A stretch of DNA of 20,359 bases from DASRVA01 sp050732935 (GCA_050732935.1 JBOHRW010000140.1:1-20359); one strand, 5' to 3'; positions 8,226 through 16,366 are shown, counted from the first letter of the stretch. Notes: generated by a model from the letters alone, not told the origin. Program-made: numbers and translations.

Positions 8226-10025
8226 ATGTCGTCATCGAGAGAGTCCAGCACATCAGATCTGATCCAACCTTTGGGAGGACGCCTCGTCGATCTGATCGTC
8301 CCGGCCGAGCGCCAAGCGGAGATCAAGCGCCGCGCCGCGGAGCTTCCTTCGCTTCAGCTTTCGGACCGGATCGTCTGCGACCTGGAGCTGCTGGCCACTG
8401 GCGCCTTCTCGCCCCTCGACCGGTTCATGGGATCCGAGGATTACGCAACGGTCCTCGCGGACATGCGCCTGGCGAGCGGCGTCCTGTTTCCCCTCCCGAT
8501 CACCCTGCCGATCGAGAATGGATCGGAGTTGCGAACCGGCGACTCCGTGGTCCTAAGGGACAGCCGGAACGAGCTGCTCGCGGTGATGGACATCGAGGAG
8601 ATCTACGAGTGGGATCGCGAGCAGCTCGCAGCGCGCGTTTTCGGATCGACTGACCCGCGTCACCCCCTGGTGGCCGAGATGGAGCGCTGGGGCGGCTGGA
8701 ACCTCTCCGGCAGGCTCGATGTGCTGAACCTCCCCTCGCGCGCCGACTTCAAGGACCTGCGGCTCTCGCCACTTCAGACGCGCGACCGACTGGCCACCAT
8801 GGGACACGCCAACGTGGTGGCCTTCCAGACACGGAATCCCCTCCACCGCGTTCATGAGGAGCTGACGAAGCGCGCCATTCAAAAGACGGACGGTGTGTTG
8901 CTGCTGCATCCGGTGGTCGGCATGACGAAGCCGGGGGATGTGGACCACTTCACGCGTGTGCGGACCTACAGGGCGCTGGCGGGCCGGTACTACGATCCGG
9001 ATCGGATCCTCCTGGCGCTGCTTCCTCTGGCCATGCGGATGGCGGGCCCCCGGGAAGCGCTGTGGCATGCCCTGATCCGGCGGAACTACGGCGCCAACCA
9101 TTTCATCGTCGGCCGGGATCACGCCAGCCCCGGGCGCGATTCGAAGGGTGACCCCTTCTACGGTCCCTACGACGCGCAGGAGCTCGTGAAAAAGCACAGT
9201 CAGGAGCTCGGCGTCGAGGTGATCCCCTTCAGCGAACTGGTTTATCTGCCCGAGGAGGAGCGGTACGAGGAGATCTCGAGGGTCACGAGCGGCACCCGGA
9301 CCGCTTCGATTTCGGGTACCCAGGTGCGGAACGAATACCTGCAGGCGGGCCGCCAGCTGCCGGACTGGTTCACGCGACCCGAGGTCGCGGAGATCCTCGC
9401 GGACTCGTATCCACCCCGTCACCGGCAGGGGGTGGCCATCTGGTTCACCGGTCTCAGCGGGGCGGGTAAGTCCACGACCGCGGAGGCGCTCACCGCGCAG
9501 CTCCTCGAGCATGGTCGCCAGGTCACAGTCCTCGACGGCGACGTGGTGCGGACGCACCTCTCCCGGGGCCTCGGGTTCAGCAAGGAGGACCGGGATCTCA
9601 ACATCCGACGCATCGGGTTCGTGACGTCGGAGCTCGTGCGTCACGGCGGAATCGCGATCGCCGCAGCCGTGAGTCCCTATCGCAGCACGCGGAACGACGT
9701 GCGCGCGATGGTCGATGACGGCCATTTCGTGGAGGTCTTCGTGGATACGCCCTTGGCGGTGTGCGAAGAGCGGGACACGAAGGGGATGTACGCCAAGGCC
9801 CGGCGTGGAGAGATCGAGAACTTCACCGGTATCGATGATCCCTATGAGCGCCCCATCGACCCCGAGCTCACCATCGATACCCTGTCCCACTCGCCGGAGG
9901 AGAATGCCCGGCGGATCCTGGCCTTCCTCGTCGAGCAGGGCTACGTGCGCTCCGGAGAGATGGACGGCGAGGACCGCGACGGCGTCGGGACTTCCCAGTC
10001 GAACGCGGCGGCCCGCGTCGTCTGA
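8226..10025 (+). CDS. Bifunctional sulfate adenylyltransferase / adenylylsulfate kinase
   Basis: This 599-residue fusion makes PAPS from sulfate and two ATP. The ATP sulfurylase part comes first: QTRNPLHRVH at 201-210, MRMAGPREALWH, and GRDHASPG at 296-303. The APS kinase part follows, with P-loop GLSGAGKST at 409-417, DGDVVRTHLSRGLGFS, and the FTGIDDPYE lid. This order matches bacterial and fungal-type fusions, the reverse of animal PAPS synthetases. All main catalytic motifs are present in both halves, so both reactions are predicted to run; in fungal enzymes the kinase half is instead a degenerate regulatory domain. One change stands out: the usual GRDHAGPG has Ser for Gly. Directly downstream is a PAP phosphatase, and glycosyltransferases flank the pair, so PAPS is likely used for sulfating a polysaccharide. 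The gap 8105-8225 showed no clear promoter. Confidence 0.95.
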   Translation: MSSSRESSTSDLIQPLGGRLVDLIVPAERQAEIKRRAAELPSLQLSDRIVCDLELLATGAFSPLDRFMGSEDYATVLADMRLASGVLFPLPITLPIENGSELRTGDSVVLRDSRNELLAVMDIEEIYEWDREQLAARVFGSTDPRHPLVAEMERWGGWNLSGRLDVLNLPSRADFKDLRLSPLQTRDRLATMGHANVVAFQTRNPLHRVHEELTKRAIQKTDGVLLLHPVVGMTKPGDVDHFTRVRTYRALAGRYYDPDRILLALLPLAMRMAGPREALWHALIRRNYGANHFIVGRDHASPGRDSKGDPFYGPYDAQELVKKHSQELGVEVIPFSELVYLPEEERYEEISRVTSGTRTASISGTQVRNEYLQAGRQLPDWFTRPEVAEILADSYPPRHRQGVAIWFTGLSGAGKSTTAEALTAQLLEHGRQVTVLDGDVVRTHLSRGLGFSKEDRDLNIRRIGFVTSELVRHGGIAIAAAVSPYRSTRNDVRAMVDDGHFVEVFVDTPLAVCEERDTKGMYAKARRGEIENFTGIDDPYERPIDPELTIDTLSHSPEENARRILAFLVEQGYVRSGEMDGEDRDGVGTSQSNAAARVV

Positions 10026-10054
10026 GTGGGGGGAGAACGAGCAGCCTCGCCACG

Positions 10055-10912
10055 GTGAAGGAGAATCTGCGCGGCCTGGCGGGAGCCGGGGCCGAGGACC
10101 TTGGCGTCGCCGCAGAGGCCGCTTACGCGGGCGGTCGATCGGTCGTCGATCTCTACGCGGACGATCCGGAAATCCGGTCGGGGCAGTGGGGTGGGCCGGT
10201 CACCGAGGCGGACCGGGCCTCCCACGCCGTGATCCTCGAGATACTCGCCCGCGCGGTCCCGGAGGATCGGATCGTGAGCGAGGAGGACGAGGACAAAGGG
10301 CCGGCTCCCGGAGGAGGAGGCCGCTTGTGGCTGGTCGACCCGCTGGACGGGACGCGCGAGTACATCGCCAGGAACGGGGAGTTCAGCGTCATGGTCGGTC
10401 TCGCCGTGGAAGGACGGGCGACGGTCGGCGCCGTGTATCAGCCCGTGCCCGGGCGACTGTTCCTGGGGGTGGTCGGCGGAGGGTCATGGGTCGTGGACGG
10501 GTGGGACGACGTTTCGGGGAAGGCTCGCTCTCTCCGGGTCGGGACCGAGGTGAGGCGATCGCTGCGCGTCGTCCGCTCGCGATCGCACGGTGACGAGCGG
10601 CTGGCCCGGCTCGAGGAGCTGCCGGGTGGAGTCGATTGGGTGGTTTCGGGTTCGGTCGGCATCAAGTGCGCGCTGATCGCCGAGGACCGAGCCGACCTCT
10701 ACGTGCATCCGGTCCCGTATCTGAAGGAATGGGATACCTGCGCCCCCGAGGCGGTCCTGGCTGGTGCCGGCGGGAGGGTCACCGACTGCCATGGGGAGCC
10801 GCTCACCTACGGAAAGACTGACCCCCACCAGCCCGGGGGGATCTTTGCCGCCCGCCCCGACGCCTGGGAGCTTGCCGCTCCGGTCGTCGGACGGCTCATG
10901 GACCGGAGCTAG
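10055..10912 (+). CDS. cysQ: 3'(2'),5'-bisphosphate nucleotidase, CysQ-like (inositol monophosphatase superfamily)
   Basis: This 285-residue protein has the metal-binding motifs of the IMPase/FBPase superfamily: SEEDED (75-80), WLVDPLDGTREY (DPLDGT at 95-100), and EWDTCAPEAVL with Asp227. CysQ-type enzymes hydrolyse 3'-phosphoadenosine 5'-phosphate, the product left after sulfotransferases use PAPS, to AMP and phosphate. Placement 29 bases after the PAPS-forming fusion supports that role over inositol phosphatase. The start is GTG at 10055. A purine-rich GGGGGGAG at 10027-10034 is about 20 bases away, too far to be an ideal site, so the exact start is uncertain. Its TAG stop shares the bases CTAG (10909-10912) with the stop of the converging glycosyltransferase gene, so there is no room for a terminator between them. 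Confidence 0.9.
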   Translation: MKENLRGLAGAGAEDLGVAAEAAYAGGRSVVDLYADDPEIRSGQWGGPVTEADRASHAVILEILARAVPEDRIVSEEDEDKGPAPGGGGRLWLVDPLDGTREYIARNGEFSVMVGLAVEGRATVGAVYQPVPGRLFLGVVGGGSWVVDGWDDVSGKARSLRVGTEVRRSLRVVRSRSHGDERLARLEELPGGVDWVVSGSVGIKCALIAEDRADLYVHPVPYLKEWDTCAPEAVLAGAGGRVTDCHGEPLTYGKTDPHQPGGIFAARPDAWELAAPVVGRLMDRS

Positions 10913-11943
10913 CGCGGGATCGAATCCCGGCACCGGGCATTCTGGCTTCGGGCCGGGACTTCCGTTACCTGCCGCAAGACCTCCTTCAGGCTCTCCAGCT
11001 CCGTTTCGTAACGTGCCCGTCGGACACGCTTGGTCTCCGCGCTCGCGGCCGCATATCGGGCATAGTCCGACCGAATCTCTCCGATGGCGCGGACGATTTC
11101 GTCGGCTTTGTTGCCGACCAGAATCGCCGCCTCGCCGAGATGGCTCTCGGTCGCCGGGTTCCGCGAAGCGACGATGGGTTTCTCGGCAGCTATCGCCTCG
11201 GCCGCTGCGCGGGGGCGCACCGGGTAGTCGGTGGTGGCGGTCGCCAGGACGATGTCGCACGACCACAGGAGCCGGTCGTACTCCGTCTGGGACAGGAATC
11301 CGGACAGGATCACGTTGGGCGGTGTCGAGCCCTTGAGCCCGGGATCCAGCCGGACATTGTTCCCCGTCAGTCGGAAGGTCACATCGGTCAGCACCCTGGC
11401 GGCGGTCCAGATCTCCGCGATGGGCTCGTCCGGATCGAACGAGCACGGAACCAGCACCGTGAAGTCCTCGCCGCCGTCGCGAGTCGGCCGAGCGCCCGTG
11501 AGGTCGGGGATCTTGGTCTCGAGGGTCAGGGCGGAGATCCCATCCTCGCCGGCCATCCGCTCGATCTCCTGGTTGTGCACGAGGGTGGTCAGGGCGCGGT
11601 TCATGACGAAGCGGTTGAAGCGAAATCCGAACGGCACGCGCGACCAGAACCCGGTTGTCGCGAGATGGTGCGCGTCGACGACGTACTCCCGACCGAACAG
11701 CTGGGCGTACGCGAACGCACACATTGGACAGAACGGTGGGGGCGACGACGCGATGACGACGTCGGGGCGTTGGCGGAGGAGCAGCGCCAACGTTCGGAGC
11801 GAGAGGAACAGGTACCGGAGGGGAGCGCTGGACTTTCCGCGGAAGCGGTTTGGTGCCAGCTCCAGAGTCGCTCCCAAGTCCTCCGCCAGGCACTCCGCCC
11901 GGCGGTTGTGCGGGCGCCAGTCGATGAAGAGAATCCCGGCCAT
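10909..11943 (-). CDS. GT-B glycosyltransferase (GT4/GT1-like)
   Basis: This 344-residue protein lacks a signal peptide. The N-terminal half has VVIASSPPPFCP and YVVDAHHLATTGFW, which recall the PPxP and DxHN pattern of ALG1-like beta-mannosyltransferases. The C-terminal half has FTVLVPCSFDPDEPI, ILSGFLSQTEYDRLLWSCDIVL and RPRAAAEAIAAEKPIVAS, the nucleotide-binding and acidic-helix region of GT-B enzymes. The likely role is adding one sugar to the lipid-linked repeat. The ALG1 resemblance could mean a GDP-mannose or GDP-uronate donor, which would fit the AlgD-like gene 15 bases upstream, but that is inference. The ATG at 11941-11943 has only a weak upstream site, so expression probably depends on coupling with the dehydrogenase gene. 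Confidence 0.78.
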   Translation of the reverse strand: MAGILFIDWRPHNRRAECLAEDLGATLELAPNRFRGKSSAPLRYLFLSLRTLALLLRQRPDVVIASSPPPFCPMCAFAYAQLFGREYVVDAHHLATTGFWSRVPFGFRFNRFVMNRALTTLVHNQEIERMAGEDGISALTLETKIPDLTGARPTRDGGEDFTVLVPCSFDPDEPIAEIWTAARVLTDVTFRLTGNNVRLDPGLKGSTPPNVILSGFLSQTEYDRLLWSCDIVLATATTDYPVRPRAAAEAIAAEKPIVASRNPATESHLGEAAILVGNKADEIVRAIGEIRSDYARYAAASAETKRVRRARYETELESLKEVLRQVTEVPARSQNARCRDSIPR

Positions 11944-11958
11944 CGGAGCGTCGTACGC

Positions 11959-13245
11959 CTATTCGAGGCCCGGCGCGTCGATCCCCACGAGGTCCACGAT
12001 CACATGCCCCTCGTCGATGAGATCGAAGACCTGGCGGAACGGCTCCTGGCGGCTCGCGATCACGATCACCTCGGACTCCCGGACCAGCTCCGCTAGATCA
12101 TCGCTCATCAGCGACGATACGTGCGGGAGCTGCTCTTCCAGGAAAGCCTTGTTCGACCCGTGGAGCCGGCCCAGCGAAACGTATGGATCGTAGATCCTGA
12201 GCTCGCAACCTTTGCCGAGGAGCGTCTCGATGACCTCGATGATGGGGCTCTCGCGCAGGTCGTCGGTGCCGGGCTTGAAGCTGAGGCCCAGGACGCCGAC
12301 CGACGGGTTCCCGATCTCGAGGACAGCTCGGATCGCTTTCTGGACCTGCTTCTCGTTGCTGGGCAGGATCGACGACAGCAGCGGCAGATCGAGGTCGTCG
12401 CGACCGGACTTGTGCAGGATGGCCCGCAGGTCCTTGGGAAGACACGAGCCGCCGAATGCGAACCCCGGGCGGAAGTAGGCTGGGGAGATGTTGAGCTGGC
12501 GGTCGAGAGCGAAAATCCGCATGGCCTCGTGCGGATCCACACCGCTGGTGCGGCACACCTCGGAAATCTCGTTGGCGAAGCACACCTTCAAGGCATGGAA
12601 GGAGTTATCGATGTACTTGATCATCTCGGCGGCCCGGATGCTCGTCTCGACGAACGGAGCGGAGATCGTTGCATAAAGCTCGCGAAGGGCCGCGAACGCT
12701 TCCTCGTCGTCCGAGCCGGCCACAATGCGACTTGGATGGTAGAAGTCCTCGATCGACTCGCCTTCCCGCAGGAACTCGGGATTCACGCCCACGAACAGTC
12801 CATCGCCAACCGACCGGTCGGATGCCGCTTTGAGCAAGGGGATCAGGACGCCCTCCGTCGTCCCCGGGAGCATGGTGCTCCGGAACACGACCGTGTGTGC
12901 TTCGTCCTTTACCTTTAGAGCAGCGCCGATCTCCTCCGCCACGCGCTTCACGTAGCTGACGTCGAGGCTGCCGTTGGAGCGGCTCGGCGTCCCGACGCAC
13001 ACGAGCGAGATCCCGGTTTCCAGCACGGCCTGCCTTGAATCGCGTGTGGCGCGCAGACGACTCGCGTCCACGACCTCGGCGACGACCTCCTCCAGGCCTT
13101 TCTCTAGAATCGGACTCCGCCCGTCGTTGACGGGATCGACCTTGAGGGGGTTGACGTCGACACCGACGACGTCGTGCCCTTCCTGGGCGAGGCAGGCCGC
13201 GGTGACGGATCCAACGTAGCCAAGCCCAAAGACGCTGACGTTCAT
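11959..13245 (-). CDS. Nucleotide-sugar dehydrogenase, GDP-mannose 6-dehydrogenase (AlgD)-like
   Basis: The protein is 428 residues from the ATG at 13243-13245, which is preceded by AGGAG five bases away; an in-frame start at 13275 would add ten residues before the Rossmann strand. The NAD-binding GLGYVG is at 7-12. Further motifs are CVGTPS, NPEFLREGE, EMIKYIDNSFHALKVCFANE, and FAFGGSCLPKD with the nucleophile Cys at 268, the same number as the catalytic Cys of Pseudomonas AlgD. Long stretches (GFAFGGSCLPKD, LGLSFKPGTDDLRESP, HVSSL) read more like AlgD than like UDP-glucose dehydrogenase. The reaction is a two-step NAD-dependent oxidation of a sugar C6 to the carboxylate, giving GDP-mannuronate if AlgD-like or UDP-glucuronate if Ugd-like. 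It would supply the uronic acid of the polymer. Substrate choice is the main uncertainty. Confidence 0.88.
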   Translation of the reverse strand: MNVSVFGLGYVGSVTAACLAQEGHDVVGVDVNPLKVDPVNDGRSPILEKGLEEVVAEVVDASRLRATRDSRQAVLETGISLVCVGTPSRSNGSLDVSYVKRVAEEIGAALKVKDEAHTVVFRSTMLPGTTEGVLIPLLKAASDRSVGDGLFVGVNPEFLREGESIEDFYHPSRIVAGSDDEEAFAALRELYATISAPFVETSIRAAEMIKYIDNSFHALKVCFANEISEVCRTSGVDPHEAMRIFALDRQLNISPAYFRPGFAFGGSCLPKDLRAILHKSGRDDLDLPLLSSILPSNEKQVQKAIRAVLEIGNPSVGVLGLSFKPGTDDLRESPIIEVIETLLGKGCELRIYDPYVSLGRLHGSNKAFLEEQLPHVSSLMSDDLAELVRESEVIVIASRQEPFRQVFDLIDEGHVIVDLVGIDAPGLE

Positions 13246-13250
13246 GTCGG

Positions 13251-13255
13251 CTCCT
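13251..13255 (-). promoter_or_regulatory. Ribosome binding site AGGAG deciding the 13245 start
   Basis: AGGAG on the minus strand lies five bases before the ATG at 13243-13245. This start also puts the catalytic Cys at position 268 as in AlgD. Confidence 0.8.
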
Positions 13256-13364
13256 GTCCCGGCGAATCCAACCAACGGGAATGCGATCTCTGATGGGTAG
13301 TCAAAGGCGGAATCGGGGCGCCAAGGATACCGCGAGAGCCTGCGGCCGACAACGACTGTGTCGG

Positions 13365-14213
13365 TCAGCGAAGGCGCCGGGCGTGCACGAACATCGATCG
13401 GTACGGGCCTTTGTTGCGAAGGGGCATCGTGGGGCGTCCGAGAAGCCTGCGGGCGGCGTTCTTGGCCATGATGAGGACAGCGGGCTCTGGCAGGAAATAT
13501 CGATAGGCCCTGATCCGGATCACCTCGAAACCCGTTTCTTCCAGCAAGCCGCGGACGTGGGTCTCCCCCGCGAATACGAGATGGTCCGGGAGAAAGAGGG
13601 GATCGGGATATTCCGTGGGGGGAACGTCCGCGCCGTTGCCGGTCACGAGCAGCAGCCGGCCTCCGGGTTCGAGAACCTTCGGCAGAGCGGTAAGAAACGA
13701 CCGCGGCTGGGGAAGATGCGAAAATACATTTATCATCGATAGGAAGGAATAGTTACGATCGACCTCTTCCAGGGTGCCGCCTTTTACGCGCAGGCCGCGC
13801 TGACGCGCGACCCTCGCCTTCGGCTCGGAGGGCTCGACGCCCTCGATCACCGAACCAGGCGCCACCAGATCCTCGACGGCCACGAGCAACTCCCCGAACC
13901 CGCATCCGATGTCCAGCCAGCGCACCTCTCTTCCGAAGAGCGCATCACCAGGGAAGAGCTCGCGCAGGCGCTCTTTGAACATCTTGACCTTGGCTCTGCG
14001 GAAACCGAGCGGCCCCACGACGTCGAGCTTCCCCGCCTCTGTCTCGTGAAGCCCGGTCTTGGTCGCCTCCTCGATCCCATCGAGCGGCGGGCGCGGATTC
14101 ACGAATACGAAGCCGCAGGAGGTGCACTGCACCGCGGAATAGCCGTTGTCCTCGGCCCAGGGCCTCGAGTCCTCGCCTTTACAGTAGGGACAGGAGATTT
14201 GCTCGAGTCGCAT
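13365..14213 (-). CDS. SAM-dependent methyltransferase with N-terminal zinc ribbon
   Basis: This 282-residue protein has two pairs of cysteines near the N-terminus (Cys8, Cys11, Cys30, Cys33) forming a zinc-ribbon, then a class I methyltransferase fold. The SAM-binding motif is LDIGCGFGELL at about 100-110, followed by VEGVEPS-like acidic turn (GVEPSEPKA), SMINVFSHLPQP and LEPGGRLLLVTG. This layout is common among sugar and small-molecule methyltransferases in polysaccharide loci. The start at ATG 14211-14213 has only a weak upstream site. A TTG overlapping the antiporter stop (near 14292) would add 26 residues and cannot be ruled out. The frame stays open much further upstream, antisense-phased through the antiporter gene, but that translation is not protein-like. 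Its acceptor, perhaps a sugar of the polymer, is unknown. Confidence 0.82.
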   Translation of the reverse strand: MRLEQISCPYCKGEDSRPWAEDNGYSAVQCTSCGFVFVNPRPPLDGIEEATKTGLHETEAGKLDVVGPLGFRRAKVKMFKERLRELFPGDALFGREVRWLDIGCGFGELLVAVEDLVAPGSVIEGVEPSEPKARVARQRGLRVKGGTLEEVDRNYSFLSMINVFSHLPQPRSFLTALPKVLEPGGRLLLVTGNGADVPPTEYPDPLFLPDHLVFAGETHVRGLLEETGFEVIRIRAYRYFLPEPAVLIMAKNAARRLLGRPTMPLRNKGPYRSMFVHARRLR

Positions 14214-14287
14214 TGGTGGGTGTTCCGTTTCGAGCCTGCCCTTCCCGTCGATGACCAACCAGAAGCTCTCGACGAGCTCCGAAACTG

Positions 14288-16255
14288 TCAACCGTGCGTG
14301 TCCTCGCGCTGGCCGATCAAGTACAGGAGCGCGAGCAGGATCCCCGAGCCCACGACCAGCGAGATCCAGGGGGAAAGCCCGTACGCGGTAGGGATATCGC
14401 CGACCAGCATCCCGACTATCCCCACACACAGAGCGTAGGGCATCTGGGTTCGCACGTGGTCGATGTGGTCGGAGCTGGAGGCCATGCTGGAGAGGATCGT
14501 GGTGTCGGAGATGGGGGAGCAGTGGTCCCCCCAGACCGAACCGGCCAGGACCGAGCTGATCCCGCCGAGGAGAATCGTGTACGTGGCCTCGGGGCTCAGC
14601 CCGGCCTCGGCGGGCAGCGCCACCGACAGCGGGATCACGATCGGCATCATGATCGCCATCGTGCCCCATGAGGTACCGGTGGCGAAAGAGATGAACGCGC
14701 AGATGAGGAAGACCAGCACCGGGAGGAGCCGGGGGTCCAGATTGCCGGTCAGGAGCCCGACCACGTAGCCGGCCGTGTGGACGTCGGTGGTGACCTCGCC
14801 CAGCGACCAGGCCAAGGTCAGGATCACGCACGCGTAGAGCATGGCCTTCACCCCGGCCGTCCAGGCCGCCATCGTGTCTCCGACCGAGAGGAGCCGCTGG
14901 CCCAGGGTCATCGCGAGCGCCACCGCGCAACCGGCGAAGGCGGCCCAGAGGAGCGTGACGTTCGAGTCCGCGCTGGCGAAGACCTTCTGGAGCCCGAGAT
15001 CGGGGTCACCGGCGCTGATCAGCGCCTGCCGGCCCGTCCACCAGAGCCCGAGCAGGACGGCCAGCGTGACCCCCGCGATCGGCATGACCGCATTGATCCA
15101 GCGGTGGGGCTTGCCCTCGACCGGGTTCAGGATGTCGGCGTCGAAGTCGCTCGCCGGGCGGGCCCCGTCGCGGATGGGCTTTCCCTCCCGTCGCACCCGC
15201 AGCTCGGCCTTCAGCATCGGACCGAAGTCGCGGTCGGTCAGGATCACCCACAGGACGAAGACGAGAGCGAGGATAGGATAGAAGCGGTAGGGGATCGTCT
15301 CCACGAACAGCAAATAGGCCGAATAATCGAGCCCCAGGGCCTCGATCGAGTCCCCGATCAGCCCGACCTCGAACCCGATCCAGGAGGAGATGAGCGCGAT
15401 CGAAGCGACCGGTGCGGCCGTCGAGTCCACGATGTAGGAGAGCTTCTCCCGGCTGATCCCGAGGCGGTCGGTGATCGGCCGCATGGTGGGGCCCACGATC
15501 AGCGTGTTCGAGTAGTCGTCGAAGAAGATGACGAGGCCCATCACGTAGGCCGCGAGCTGGCCGCGGATAGGCCCCTTGGCGTGGCGCGTGATCGCGTTCA
15601 CGAGCCCGTAGGTCCCTCCGTTCCGGCTGATGATCCCGACCATGCCCCCCAGGAGCAGGCTGAAGACCAGGATCATCGCGTGTCCGGGGTCGGTCAGAGC
15701 ATCGATGACATAGCGGTCCAGCGTGCGGGCCAGGGCGGCCAGCGGATTCCAGCCCGTCGTGTAGAGAGCTCCCAGCCAGATGCCGGCGAGGAGCGAGATG
15801 ACGACCTCCCGGAAGAGGAGGGCGAGCGCGATCGCCACGATGGGTGGCAGGATCGAGAGCCAGCCTGGAAGCAAGCGCACGGTGGCCCGCGACGTGCCCC
15901 CCGGTGTCTCCACGAGGATGACCGGATCCGCATCCCGGCTCAGCTGGAGATCCTCGAGCGCCACGGAGTCACGCCCCTGCACGTAGCCCCGGAAGACGGT
16001 GCCGGCCGGGGCCCCGCCTCCCGCGGGGAGCCGGACCGTGTAGACAATGCTGTCGCCCGGCGGGACGTCCGTGGCGACGATCCAGGCGTCGAACGGGACT
16101 CCGTCCATGACGACGGCGGGAAGGTGCGCCTCGACTGTCGGCTGGGTGCCGTCCGCGAGGGGGTCGTCTTGAGCCGCTGCCCGCGCGGGGAGGAGGATCG
16201 CGAACGCGAGGCTCGCCAGTGGTAGGGATAGCCGGAGGAGGAAGGGAACTCTCAA
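14288..16255 (-). CDS. NhaC-family Na+/H+ antiporter with an exported N-terminal domain
   Basis: This 655-residue protein starts with a signal peptide (LASLAFAILLPARAAA, cleavage likely before QDD). An approximately 100-residue strand-rich extracytoplasmic domain follows, then an NhaC-type transporter from about residue 130. Transporter landmarks are FFDDYSNTLIVGPTMRP, STAAPVASIALISSW, FATGTSWGTMAIMMP and GSVWGDHCSPISDTT. Family members exchange sodium and protons, or carry organic acids. Most NhaC proteins are about 450-520 residues and lack the N-terminal extension, so this is a longer variant. The start codon is TTG at 16253-16255 with only AGGGA upstream. It heads the minus-strand run and diverges from the pyrimidine operon. 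Whether it serves the polysaccharide pathway or general ion homeostasis cannot be decided. Confidence 0.85.
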   Translation of the reverse strand: MRVPFLLRLSLPLASLAFAILLPARAAAQDDPLADGTQPTVEAHLPAVVMDGVPFDAWIVATDVPPGDSIVYTVRLPAGGGAPAGTVFRGYVQGRDSVALEDLQLSRDADPVILVETPGGTSRATVRLLPGWLSILPPIVAIALALLFREVVISLLAGIWLGALYTTGWNPLAALARTLDRYVIDALTDPGHAMILVFSLLLGGMVGIISRNGGTYGLVNAITRHAKGPIRGQLAAYVMGLVIFFDDYSNTLIVGPTMRPITDRLGISREKLSYIVDSTAAPVASIALISSWIGFEVGLIGDSIEALGLDYSAYLLFVETIPYRFYPILALVFVLWVILTDRDFGPMLKAELRVRREGKPIRDGARPASDFDADILNPVEGKPHRWINAVMPIAGVTLAVLLGLWWTGRQALISAGDPDLGLQKVFASADSNVTLLWAAFAGCAVALAMTLGQRLLSVGDTMAAWTAGVKAMLYACVILTLAWSLGEVTTDVHTAGYVVGLLTGNLDPRLLPVLVFLICAFISFATGTSWGTMAIMMPIVIPLSVALPAEAGLSPEATYTILLGGISSVLAGSVWGDHCSPISDTTILSSMASSSDHIDHVRTQMPYALCVGIVGMLVGDIPTAYGLSPWISLVVGSGILLALLYLIGQREDTHG

Positions 16256-16298
16256 AACGTCCCTAACCTAATCATCCTCGCGGATCGGGAAAGACGCG

Positions 16299-16327
16299 TT
16301 GACGGCGAGGCCGGGGACGCCTAGGGT
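16299..16327 (+). promoter_or_regulatory. Candidate sigma-70 promoter of the pyrimidine operon
   Basis: TTGACG (16299-16304) matches five of six -35 positions. After a 17-base spacer comes TAGGGT (16322-16327), matching three of six -10 positions. It would give a leader of about 38 bases before the pyrR start. That leader seems too short for a classical PyrR-bound attenuator, and I found no terminator/antiterminator pair or clear PyrR-binding loop. Regulation might therefore work another way. Confidence 0.45.
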
Positions 16328-16360
16328 TCTCGGGACACAGACCCCTTCAAGACCGGCATC

Positions 16361-16366
16361 AGGAGG
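16361..16366 (+). promoter_or_regulatory. Ribosome binding site AGGAGG of pyrR
   Basis: A perfect AGGAGG lies five bases upstream of the GTG at 16372. It selects that start over the in-frame ATG at 16387, which would lack such a site. Confidence 0.8.

Noticed and set aside
8553..9890. A 445-codon minus-strand open frame opposite the Sat/APS kinase gene
   Set aside because: Low-complexity translation with no domain; it is a shadow of a gene with complete catalytic motifs.
14214..14930. Extension of the methyltransferase frame upstream to 14930
   Set aside because: It runs through the antiporter gene out of phase and gives Arg/Gly/His-rich text; the zinc ribbon and methyltransferase fold begin at the ATG at 14213.
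14777..16225. A 482-codon open frame on the plus strand opposite the NhaC antiporter gene
   Set aside because: Its translation is rich in Arg, Asp, Gly and Pro with no motif, as expected for the antisense of GC-rich coding DNA; the minus-strand antiporter has clear family motifs.
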